7,730 nt of DNA from Bacillota bacterium (GTDB taxonomy: Bacteria; Bacillota; Dethiobacteria; DTU022; JAAZDU01): contig JAAZDU010000062.1 of the NCBI GenBank assembly GCA_012512665.1, positions 1 to 7,730 on the forward strand. Reading direction: 5' to 3'. The notes beneath the pieces were generated by a model that did not search any database, was not told where the DNA came from, and saw only the letters and a list, made by a program, of their open reading frames with translations. Below are positions 1 through 5,850 of this stretch, one piece after another. Numbering within the stretch: position 1 is the first letter of the stretch; each line of letters begins with the position of its first letter. The position numbers were made by a program, and so were the translations under genes.

Positions 1-5
1 GATGT

Positions 6-16
6 AAGGAGGTGAT
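6..16 (+). promoter_or_regulatory. Perfect Shine-Dalgarno of the first gene, pointing to an ATT or ATA start
   Basis: The sequence AAGGAGGTGAT is fully complementary to the 3' end of 16S rRNA. In the reading frame of the downstream protein it is followed by stops at 13-15 and 16-18, then ATT at 19-21 and ATA at 22-24. There is no ATG, GTG or TTG in that frame until TTG at 97. From the end of GGAGG (8-12) to ATT is 6 bases, an ideal spacing, and to ATA it is 9. The other two frames close quickly after this site (TAG at 23-25, TAA at 48-50). The ribosome site therefore argues for initiation at 19 or 22. Confidence 0.75.
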
Positions 17-18
17 AG

Positions 19-1011
19 ATTATAGTTTTTTTTGCCAGGATAAAAGGTAAATATCTTTTACTGCTTGTTTTAATCTTAATTTGTCTAGCAGGTTTTTTGT
101 TTTGGCGGTCTATTTATCGCTATTTTTATGGCGTTAACAAAGGAGTAGTTATTTTTGAGGTTCCTTTGACAGGCCTTATGGAAGATGAAGTTATAAAAAT
201 TGTAAGCAGCAGGGCAGTAGATTATTATTTTGAGCCAGTTAATGCCGTGATTGAGCCGGGGCAAGGCTTAATACCGGAGTTATACGGATACCAGTTGGAT
301 ATTGAGGCAACCGTTCAGAAAGTTATGGAAGCCTTGCCGGGGGAAAGAGTTGAACCTGTTATAAGGGAATGGCGCCCTCTTGTTACAAGAGATCATTATC
401 CCGAGAAGCCCATTTATCGCGGCAACCCCCTAAAAAAGCAGGTAGGCCTGCAAATTAACGTCGCCTGGGGAGAGGAATACCTTAACGCCATGATGGAGGT
501 TCTTAAAAGAAATAATGCAGGGGCAACCTTTTTTTTAGTAGGGAAGTGGATGGAGAAAAATGAGAGGCTGAGCAAAGATATTTGGCTAAATGGCTTTGAA
601 CTGGAAAGTCACGGTTACAGAGATGACGTAGTATATACCGAGTTATCCCCGGAAGAGATGGTTGAAGATATTTTAAAGATGAAAAAAATAATTTCAGCTA
701 TAACAGGTAAAGAAGTTAAATATTTTGCACCTCACAAGGGCGAATTTGACGATATAACTCTTGAAATTGTATCGAGGCAAGGCCTGCGCACCATTATGTG
801 GAGCCTCGATACAGTAGATTGGCAAAAGCCGGGGGTGGAAACAATGGTCAACAAAATAAAAGAAAAGGTTCAGGCCGGGGATATCATTCTTATGCATCCC
901 ACACCCGACACCTGTTCTTTCTTAGAGAAAGTGCTGCCTTTCTTAAAGGAAAAAGAGCTACAGCCTGTTGGCGTGGCGGAGCTACTTAACCCCAACATAC
1001 TGATAAGATAA
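19..1011 (+). CDS. YlxY-like polysaccharide deacetylase-fold (NodB) protein, membrane anchored, probably catalytically inactive
   Basis: The protein is about 330 residues if it starts at ATT 19; the first conventional start, TTG 97, gives 304 residues but cuts off the anchor and has only a weak ribosome site. Numbering from 19: residues 7-11 are basic (R7, K9, K11) and 12-29 form one hydrophobic segment, so a signal anchor with the bulk outside the cell is likely. Residues 42-123 are a module shared with the next gene's product. The NodB homology domain follows, from about 140. Its motifs are degenerate: TFDDG reads NVAWG (147-151), HxxxH reads HGYRD (198-202), and the RPPYG region reads APHKG (237-241). 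The later LDTVDW (263-268) and LMHPT (291-295) motifs are kept. This is the pattern I recall for the sporulation-associated YlxY subfamily rather than active PdaA/PdaB enzymes. The position ahead of ymxH and dpaAB supports that. A role in cell wall or spore cortex is inferred; the substrate is unknown. Confidence 0.85.
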   Translation: MIVFFARIKGKYLLLLVLILICLAGFLFWRSIYRYFYGVNKGVVIFEVPLTGLMEDEVIKIVSSRAVDYYFEPVNAVIEPGQGLIPELYGYQLDIEATVQKVMEALPGERVEPVIREWRPLVTRDHYPEKPIYRGNPLKKQVGLQINVAWGEEYLNAMMEVLKRNNAGATFFLVGKWMEKNERLSKDIWLNGFELESHGYRDDVVYTELSPEEMVEDILKMKKIISAITGKEVKYFAPHKGEFDDITLEIVSRQGLRTIMWSLDTVDWQKPGVETMVNKIKEKVQAGDIILMHPTPDTCSFLEKVLPFLKEKELQPVGVAELLNPNILIR

Positions 1012-1021
1012 AGGATGAAAA

Positions 1022-1867
1022 ATGTTTAAGCTTAAAAATAATTACTTTTGGGCTTTTTCCTTTTCCACCCTTGTCCTTTTTGCAGAGTTAATATTGGTCT
1101 TACTTATGGTTTTCAGTTTAGTAAGGCAGGTACAAAATATAGCTATTGCTGTTAAGCCCGGTGTATTCATAGGAGATCAATGTATAGAAGGGAAACTTCC
1201 ACGGGAGGTGGCCTCCTTATTAATTAATTTAAGAAAAGAAGAATTCGAGCGCCCGCGCAACGCTTTTCTTGGGGCCGAGAGGAGTTTTATCATCCCTGAA
1301 CAAGCAGGAAAAATTATTGATGTCAAAAGTACCCTTGATTATATAATGGAAGCCCCGGCGGGAAGCATTGTTGAGCCGAAGGAAATTACGCTTGATCCGG
1401 AGCTAACACTACTAGAAATTGAGTCGCTAGATAAGCTTTGGGGAAGTTACATTACTTATTATGGAGGTGGGGACAGGGGAATAAATATACAGATAGCTGC
1501 TTCTTCCATAAATAATTATCTTTTGGCACCAGGGCAGATCTTTTCTTTTCATGAAGCTGTATGGCCTATTACAGAAGAAAAAGGCTATTCTTTTGCTCCT
1601 ATTATTGTAGGTGGTAGCGTAGTTCCCGGAAGAGGAGGAGGTATCTGCCAGGTGTCATCAACATTATTTAACGCCGTTTTAAGAGCTAATCTAGAAATAA
1701 TCGAGAGGTATCCCCATAGTATGCCAGTTGGTTATGTTCCTCCTGGCAGGGATGCTACAGTGTCTGATTATCTCGATTTTAAATTTAGGAATAATACTGA
1801 CAGCTATATAATAATTAAAGCTAACACTTATGGCACCCAGTGCCATGTTGAAATTTGGGGGAGTTGA
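1022..1867 (+). CDS. VanW family protein, membrane anchored
   Basis: The protein has 281 residues and starts at ATG 1022, after AAAGGA at 1010-1015, ten bases behind the deacetylase-like gene; the two are probably co-transcribed. Residues 11-34 are a hydrophobic anchor. Residues 47-129 align almost without gaps to the upstream protein and resemble the accessory (PG_binding_4-like) domain often found ahead of VanW domains. The VanW domain runs from about 140 to 281, with the hallmark GGGICQVSST at 205-214 and the PHSMPVGYVPPGRDATV stretch at 231-247. VanW proteins are named after a gene of some vancomycin-resistance clusters, but their biochemical role is not settled and nothing here suggests resistance: there are no vanR, S, H, A or X genes. 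A role at the outer face of the membrane in wall or spore assembly is inferred. The family call is firm; the function is open. Confidence 0.88.
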   Translation: MFKLKNNYFWAFSFSTLVLFAELILVLLMVFSLVRQVQNIAIAVKPGVFIGDQCIEGKLPREVASLLINLRKEEFERPRNAFLGAERSFIIPEQAGKIIDVKSTLDYIMEAPAGSIVEPKEITLDPELTLLEIESLDKLWGSYITYYGGGDRGINIQIAASSINNYLLAPGQIFSFHEAVWPITEEKGYSFAPIIVGGSVVPGRGGGICQVSSTLFNAVLRANLEIIERYPHSMPVGYVPPGRDATVSDYLDFKFRNNTDSYIIIKANTYGTQCHVEIWGS

Positions 1868-1892
1868 CACCTATACGCATCCGCAGTAGAAT
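1864..1892 (+). promoter_or_regulatory. Sigma-A-type promoter for dut-ymxH
   Basis: TTGACA (1864-1869) matches the -35 consensus exactly. A 17-base spacer leads to TAGAAT (1887-1892), five of six matches to the -10. Transcription would start near 1899, giving a leader of about 24 bases containing the GGAGGT ribosome site at 1905-1910. The -35 box overlaps the stop codon of the vanW gene (TGA 1865-1867). dut and ymxH can thus be expressed in growing cells independently of the two upstream genes. Confidence 0.8.
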
Positions 1893-1922
1893 GACAGCAA
1901 AAATGGAGGTAGTAAGGCAGTA

Positions 1923-2375
1923 ATGGATAAAGTTATAGTTGAAGTACAGAAATTAGAAGGTGCCGAAGATTTACCTCTGCCGCGCTATATGACTCCTGGT
2001 GCAGCAGGGATGGACCTTTTTGCCGCAGTACCAAAAACATCTCCTATCTCTATCCAACCCGGCAGCTATAAGATTGTTCCTACAGGAATTCGTTTGGCAA
2101 TTCCACAGGGTTATGAGGGGCAGGTCAGGCCACGCAGCGGCCTTGCTCTAAAGTGGGGTATTACCGTTCTTAACTCTCCGGGAACGATTGATGCTGACTA
2201 CAGGGGTGAAGTGAAGGTTATTCTTATTAACCACGGGCAGAGACCATATATTGTTGAAAGGGGCGAACGAATAGCGCAGCTTGTTATTAATAAGCTGCCA
2301 CAGGTTTTGCTGGTGGAAAAAAGTGAACTTCAAAATACAAGCAGGGGAGAAGGAAGTTTCGGACACACTGGGTAA
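1923..2375 (+). CDS. dut: dUTP diphosphatase (dUTPase), trimeric type
   Basis: The enzyme hydrolyses dUTP to dUMP and pyrophosphate in the cytoplasm, keeping uracil out of DNA and supplying dUMP for thymidylate synthesis. The product is 150 residues, the usual length of the homotrimeric family, and all five motifs are present: [10 protein letters not shown] (26-35), [11 protein letters not shown] (70-80), [11 protein letters not shown] (87-97), [10 protein letters not shown] (113-122) and [10 protein letters not shown] (141-150). D90 is the expected catalytic Asp, Y93 the base-stacking Tyr, and the C-terminal motif holds the Phe that closes over the nucleotide (F146). The start ATG 1923 has GGAGGT at 1905-1910, a slightly long 12-base spacing, with a weaker AAGG closer in at 1914-1917. 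The next gene follows after 17 bases. dut is not part of the Bacillus version of this neighbourhood. Confidence 0.97.
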   Translation: MDKVIVEVQKLEGAEDLPLPRYMTPGAAGMDLFAAVPKTSPISIQPGSYKIVPTGIRLAIPQGYEGQVRPRSGLALKWGITVLNSPGTIDADYRGEVKVILINHGQRPYIVERGERIAQLVINKLPQVLLVEKSELQNTSRGEGSFGHTG

Positions 2376-2392
2376 AAGGTGGTGTGTGAGCG

Positions 2393-2644
2393 TTGCGTCT
2401 ATCAGAAATTGGCTTTCTGGAGTTGGTAGATTTAAATGAAGGTGTTTTTCTTGGTCCCGTTGGGAAGTCTGACTTGCTTGTAGATGAAAAAACAGGTGAA
2501 ATAAAGGCGATCATTTCTAAAAAAAATAAAGGCTTTTTCCCCTGGCAGCAAAGAGATAGAGAGCTGTTTATACCATGGCAAGATATAATAAAAATTGGCA
2601 AAGAGATGGTTATTTTTAAGCTTAAACAAAAGCCTTACCGATAG
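2393..2644 (+). CDS. ymxH: YlmC/YmxH family PRC-barrel protein, sporulation associated
   Basis: This is a small protein of 83 residues starting at TTG 2393; GGTGG at 2378-2382 serves as a ribosome site and an in-frame TGA at 2387-2389 excludes any earlier start. The whole protein is one PRC-barrel-like beta domain: an N-terminal MRLSEIGFLELVDL, a middle LGPVGKSDLLVDEKTGEI (residues 20-37), and FIPWQDIIKIGKEMVIFKL (59-77). This is the pattern of the YlmC/YmxH family, members of which are conserved in endospore formers and sit next to ylxY and spoVF genes in Bacillus. No enzymatic motifs are visible and the molecular role is unknown. It is probably co-transcribed with dut from the promoter at 1864-1892. 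Family assignment is confident; the function is not. Confidence 0.88.
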   Translation: MRLSEIGFLELVDLNEGVFLGPVGKSDLLVDEKTGEIKAIISKKNKGFFPWQQRDRELFIPWQDIIKIGKEMVIFKLKQKPYR

Positions 2645-2655
2645 CCCTTCCAGAG

Positions 2656-2661
2656 TATAAT
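2656..2661 (+). promoter_or_regulatory. Possible promoter -10 box for the stress-protein gene
   Basis: TATAAT is an exact -10 match 55 bases before the preferred start at 2717. The -35 region is poor: the best candidate is TTACCG at 2635-2640, with only a 15-base spacer and three of six matches, and there is no TG extension. The box lies in the short gap after ymxH. It could be a regulated or weak promoter, or chance in AT-rich DNA. Confidence 0.35.
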
Positions 2662-2716
2662 TTGGCCTGGGATGCCTATAATAAACAATGAATATCAATA
2701 TGAGGAGGTTGTTTTT

Positions 2717-3181
2717 ATGCCTGCTGTTGTAGGTATTTTTAATGAGCATTCCCAGGCAGAAAGGGCTCTGCGTCAACTTCAAGAAAATGGTTTTAGCGAA
2801 GAGCAAATATCATTAGTTGCCAAAAGAGATGAAAACCAGGAAGGGGGCCAAGAAGGTCAAGATTTAGGTGATGGCACACTTACTGGTAGCGCTATCGGCG
2901 GTCTGGCAGGGCTTTTGGCAGGTACCGGGGCGCTCCTTATTCCAGGTGTAGGCCCTATTATTGCTGCAGGTCCCCTGGCAGCTACTTTGACAGGAGTTGT
3001 GGGGGGGGGAATTGCCGGGGGCTTAATTGATTATGGCATTTCTGAGGAGAGAGGAAGATACTATGAAGAAAGGGTTCGCCAGGGGAGCGTTCTTGTTTCT
3101 GTCAAGGCAGAAGACGATAAGGTAGAAAATGCTGCAGAAATTTTAAGAAATATGGGTGCAGAGGATGTAGAAACCCATTAG
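2717..3181 (+). CDS. General stress protein of the YflT/GSP17M type, glycine-rich
   Basis: I place the start at ATG 2717, giving 154 residues, because GAGGAGG at 2702-2708 sits 8 bases ahead of it. An in-frame ATG at 2672 would add 15 residues but has no ribosome site and the extension (PIINNEYQYEEV) is partly the translated Shine-Dalgarno. The N-terminal part (2-37) is a beta-alpha-beta unit beginning AVVGIFNEHSQAERAL, typical of the heat-induced stress protein YflT family. A glycine-rich, hydrophobic centre (57-104) with G-x3-G spacing could form a membrane hairpin or a packed helical zipper. A second beta-alpha-beta unit (124-152) closes the protein. Its biochemical role is unknown; the stress link is by family only. 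It interrupts the ymxH-dpaA order found in Bacillus and is followed by a hairpin, so it looks like a one-gene unit. A run of nine G lies at 3001-3009. Confidence 0.75.
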   Translation: MPAVVGIFNEHSQAERALRQLQENGFSEEQISLVAKRDENQEGGQEGQDLGDGTLTGSAIGGLAGLLAGTGALLIPGVGPIIAAGPLAATLTGVVGGGIAGGLIDYGISEERGRYYEERVRQGSVLVSVKAEDDKVENAAEILRNMGAEDVETH

Positions 3182-3204
3182 CTGGATAACATAATAATTT
3201 GGGA

Positions 3205-3236
3205 AACAAAGCTGCCTAAAAAAGGGCAGCTTTGTT
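3205..3236 (+). terminator. Hairpin terminator after the stress-protein gene
   Basis: AACAAAGCTGCC (3205-3216) pairs perfectly over 12 bases with GGCAGCTTTGTT (3225-3236) around an 8-base loop. The T tract is interrupted (TTTGTTATTG), so efficiency is uncertain. The position, 24 bases after the stop codon and ahead of the sporulation promoter of dpaA, fits a transcription stop separating the two units. Confidence 0.7.
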
Positions 3237-3266
3237 ATTGTCAGCAATTCTAACTCTAATAAAAGC

Positions 3267-3294
3267 ACAAATTAGCACATAATATCATATATTA
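3267..3294 (+). promoter_or_regulatory. Sigma-K-type sporulation promoter for dpaAB
   Basis: AC at 3267-3268, a 17-base spacer and CATATATTA at 3286-3294 match the published sigma-K consensus AC-N17-CATANNNTA at every fixed position. Transcription would start near 3301, leaving about 31 bases before ATG 3332. In B. subtilis the spoVF (dpaAB) operon is transcribed by sigma-K in the mother cell late in sporulation, so position and function agree. The sigma-E consensus is a poorer fit because no -35 match exists at its spacing. Confidence 0.72.
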
Positions 3295-3331
3295 CAATAC
3301 CTTAAAACCTCTAACAAGGAAAATTAAGGGG

Positions 3332-4243
3332 ATGAATTATAATATGGTTGGTTCGCTTAAAGGCCTAAAAGTTACTATCGTAGGAGGGGATAAACGCGAA
3401 GTTGAATTGTTTAAATATTTCGTCAAAGCGGGAGCCCTGGTTAATGTTATTGGCTTTGAAAAACTTGCCCTCTACTTTCCCAGAAAGTCACTTTCTACTA
3501 TAAGAGAAGGGATTCAGGATGCTGATATCCTTATTTTTTCTTTAACAGGAATAGACGATGACGGTAAAGTGTATGCACCTTATGCAGAAAAAGAAATTAT
3601 TTTAGACATGGAAAAGCTTTTCCTTATAAAAAAAGGAGCATTAATTTTAAGCGGTTACATACCAGAACATTTTAAAAAAGAATTAAATGAGCTGGGAATT
3701 TATTTTCAGGAGACAGCTCCATTAAACGAAATTTCTATTCAAAACGCAGTCCCAACTGCTGAAGGCGCTATTTTAAGAGCTATGGAGATGACCGATATTA
3801 CAATTCATGGAAGTAACGTATTTGTCCTGGGGTTTGGAAGATGTGGGCTCATATTGTCTGACAAGTTAAGGGGCCTCTCCGCAAAAGTCACTGTTGTGGC
3901 CAGGCGCGATGAGATTTTATCCTATGCTTGCGCTCTGGGGTACCGTACACTAAAGCTGGAATCAATTCACGAAAAAATTAATGAGGCGGATATAATTTTT
4001 AATACTATCCCAGCTCTGGTTCTAACAGCAGAACTTTTGTGTTTGTTGTCCAAAAATACTGTTATTATAGACATTGCTTCATATCCGGGAGGAGTAGATT
4101 TTGCTGCAGCTTTCAGATTGGGTTTAAAAGCGGAATTGATGCCTGGGATACCAGGAAGGATTGCTCCCAAAAGTGCAGGTAAAATCCTGGCCAGTATTTA
4201 CCCTGCTTTAATAATTAAGATATTAAAAGGAAAGGAGCTGTAA
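3332..4243 (+). CDS. dpaA: Dipicolinate synthase subunit A
   Basis: Together with DpaB this protein converts the DapA product (4-hydroxy-tetrahydrodipicolinate, via dihydrodipicolinate) to dipicolinic acid in the mother cell; the acid is moved into the spore core as the calcium chelate and gives heat resistance. The product is 303 residues. The N-terminal domain (about 10-125) opens with GLKVTIVGGDKREVEL (11-26). The second half is a Rossmann NAD(P)-binding fold with VLGFGRCG at 165-172 (GxGxxG) and conserved stretches PTAEGAI (141-147), DIASYPGGVDF (247-257) and PGIPGRIAPKSAG (271-283). Start choice is not fully settled: ATG 3332 has AAGGA at 3316-3320 (11-base spacing) while AAGGGG at 3326-3331 abuts it; ATG 3344 would be 12 bases after AAGGGG. 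dpaB follows after 3 bases. Confidence 0.95.
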   Translation: MNYNMVGSLKGLKVTIVGGDKREVELFKYFVKAGALVNVIGFEKLALYFPRKSLSTIREGIQDADILIFSLTGIDDDGKVYAPYAEKEIILDMEKLFLIKKGALILSGYIPEHFKKELNELGIYFQETAPLNEISIQNAVPTAEGAILRAMEMTDITIHGSNVFVLGFGRCGLILSDKLRGLSAKVTVVARRDEILSYACALGYRTLKLESIHEKINEADIIFNTIPALVLTAELLCLLSKNTVIIDIASYPGGVDFAAAFRLGLKAELMPGIPGRIAPKSAGKILASIYPALIIKILKGKEL

Positions 4244-4246
4244 TGT

Positions 4247-4843
4247 ATGGATTTGCAAGGTATTAGAGTGGGGTTGGCTTTAACAGGCTCCCACTGCACT
4301 ATAGAAAAAATTTTAATAGAATTGAAAGCGCTTATAAAAGAAGGGGCCATAGTTTTCCCCATTCTTTCCCCTGCGGTTAATTGCACAGACACCAGGTTTG
4401 GCAGTGCGGCTTCCTTCAAAAGAGCACTGGTTGAAATAACCGGAAAAGAGCCGATTGTTTCCATAGTTGAAGCTGAGCCTGTTGGTCCGCAAAATATGTT
4501 TGATATACTTGTGATAGCTCCCTGCACTGGCAATACTATTGCAAAATTAGCTAATGGTATCACTGATACCGCCGTCCTGATGAGCGCTAAGGCACACTTA
4601 AGGAATTTAAAGCCAGTTGTACTGGGTATAGCTACTAATGATGCTCTTAGCATTAATGCGAAGAATATTGGGCTATTATTAAATATGAAAAACATTTACT
4701 TTGTGCCTTTTGGTCAAGATAACTATGAAAATAAACCTAATTCAGTTGTTGCACGTTTTGAACTCCTTAGACCCACAATAAAAGAAGCTCTCCAGGGAAG
4801 GCAGTTGCAACCGCTAATAGTAGCAGTTAATAATTTGCCATGA
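4247..4843 (+). CDS. dpaB: Dipicolinate synthase subunit B, flavoprotein fold
   Basis: This is the partner subunit of DpaA, 198 residues, from the flavoprotein family that includes FMN-dependent decarboxylases. Visible signatures are GLALTGSHCT (9-18), the flavin/phosphate-binding stretch APCTGNTIAKLANGITDT (91-108), ATNDALSINAKNIGLLLN (129-146) and YFVPFGQDN (151-159), all typical of SpoVFB. AAAGGAG at 4231-4237, inside the 3' end of dpaA, lies 9 bases before ATG 4247, so the two genes are tightly coupled. No terminator separates it from dapA. In Bacillus the next genes would be asd and dapG; neither is here. Confidence 0.95.
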   Translation: MDLQGIRVGLALTGSHCTIEKILIELKALIKEGAIVFPILSPAVNCTDTRFGSAASFKRALVEITGKEPIVSIVEAEPVGPQNMFDILVIAPCTGNTIAKLANGITDTAVLMSAKAHLRNLKPVVLGIATNDALSINAKNIGLLLNMKNIYFVPFGQDNYENKPNSVVARFELLRPTIKEALQGRQLQPLIVAVNNLP

Positions 4844-4862
4844 ACGCCCTCTATGAATAAGT

Positions 4863-4891
4863 TTGAAAAAGGAAAATTTATCTGCTATAAT
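4863..4891 (+). promoter_or_regulatory. Strong extended -10 sigma-A promoter for dapA
   Basis: TTGAAA (4863-4868), a 17-base spacer and TATAAT (4886-4891) match the housekeeping consensus at 11 of 12 positions, and TG at 4883-4884 supplies an extended -10. Transcription should start near 4898, with the ribosome site AGGAGG at 4914-4919. This gives dapA vegetative expression independent of the sporulation promoter upstream of dpaA. Confidence 0.85.
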
Positions 4892-4927
4892 GGTTCCCAT
4901 AAAAGCAATTATTAGGAGGTTGGGTTT

Positions 4928-5818
4928 GTGTTTAGCGATAATGCGCCATCTTTAATTACTGCTATGATAACGCCTTTTACCAGTAGCCAAAAAGTAAACT
5001 ATGAGGCTGCTGCTAAGATAGCTAGTTACTTAGTGAAAGAACAAGGTTCTGAAGGAATTGTGGTGACCGGCACTACAGGAGAATCTCCTACGCTTAGTGT
5101 TGAAGAAAAGATTGCTCTGTACAGAACAGTGAAAAAGGAAGTTGGCTCTAAAGCAATGGTTATTGCTGGAACCGGTAGCTATGATACCAAGAGCTCTATT
5201 GAGCTCACTTTAAAAGCAGCAGAAGTAGGTGTTGATGGTTTTTTACTTGTCGCCCCCTATTATAACAAACCTTCACAAAAAGGTTTGCTAGAGCATTTTA
5301 AAGCTATTGCAGAGGTTACAACTCTGCCTGTTATCATTTATAATGTTCCCAGCCGGACAGGGGTTAATATAAGTGCAGACACATGTATTGAGTTATCTTT
5401 TATTGAGAATATAGTTGGTGTGAAAGAAGCATCTGGAGATCTGGAACAAATAGCAATTATTTGCAGGGAAACAGAGGACAATTTCTTGGTCTACAGCGGC
5501 GATGATTCTTTAACACTGCCTATCTTAAGTGTAGGAGGAATTGGTGTAATTAGTGTGGCCAGCCACTTGGTGGGCAAAGAAATAAAAAAGATGATCGATG
5601 CCTACAAGGAAGGCCGTGTAATAGAAGCTGCCAGCTTACACCAGAAACTTATGCCCCTTTTTAAAGGCATGTTTATGGAATCAAACCCCGTTCCTGTTAA
5701 AGAGTCAATGAGGATGAAAGGTTTCGATGTTGGTTTACCCAGGTTGCCCCTGGTTGAGCTCAGTGAAGAGAAGAAAAAAATGTTAGAGGAGCTTTTGCAA
5801 AGTTATAAACTTATCTAA
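4928..5818 (+). CDS. dapA: 4-hydroxy-tetrahydrodipicolinate synthase
   Basis: The enzyme condenses pyruvate with aspartate 4-semialdehyde, the first committed step toward diaminopimelate and lysine and the precursor step for dipicolinate. The product is 296 residues, normal length, starting at GTG 4928 with AGGAGG at 4914-4919 (8-base spacing). It is a single TIM barrel of the pyruvate-dependent aldolase family. Residues corresponding to the E. coli active site are all present at an offset of five: T49/T50 in GTTGES, Y111/Y112 in PYYNKP, Y138 and R143 in YNVPSRTG, and the Schiff-base lysine K166 in GVKEASGD. Several positions that bind feedback lysine in E. coli are changed (V58, K61, Y85 and S89 in place of H53, H56, N80 and E84), as in other Gram-positive enzymes. 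Transcription is likely from its own promoter, with possible read-through from dpaAB. Confidence 0.97.
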   Translation: MFSDNAPSLITAMITPFTSSQKVNYEAAAKIASYLVKEQGSEGIVVTGTTGESPTLSVEEKIALYRTVKKEVGSKAMVIAGTGSYDTKSSIELTLKAAEVGVDGFLLVAPYYNKPSQKGLLEHFKAIAEVTTLPVIIYNVPSRTGVNISADTCIELSFIENIVGVKEASGDLEQIAIICRETEDNFLVYSGDDSLTLPILSVGGIGVISVASHLVGKEIKKMIDAYKEGRVIEAASLHQKLMPLFKGMFMESNPVPVKESMRMKGFDVGLPRLPLVELSEEKKKMLEELLQSYKLI

Positions 5819-5850
5819 AAAAACGTGTTAAATCATATTCTTCTCTTCAA

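Noticed and set aside
1..18. End of an upstream gene (pnp expected from gene order)
   Set aside because: Several frames carry stops here (TAA 5-7, TGA 13-15), but too few codons are visible to identify any protein.
1022..1867. Glycopeptide-resistance locus suggested by the VanW family name
   Set aside because: No other van genes are present; VanW proteins are common in Clostridia outside resistance clusters.
2672..2716. Upstream ATG extension of the stress-protein gene
   Set aside because: There is no ribosome site ahead of 2672, and the extension reads through the GAGGAGG that serves the ATG at 2717.
2432..2806. Minus-strand open frame of 124 codons over ymxH and the start of the stress-protein gene
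   Set aside because: It covers two genes with good ribosome sites on the plus strand, and its product is a low-complexity mix without family signals.
4198..4695. Open frame of 165 codons on the minus strand across dpaA-dpaB
   Set aside because: It lies opposite the well-supported, conserved dpaB frame and its product has no recognisable family features; it is a shadow of the coding strand.
4844..4927. Lysine riboswitch or T-box ahead of dapA
   Set aside because: The gap is only 84 bases, is filled by a promoter and ribosome site, and shows no hairpin or conserved leader elements.
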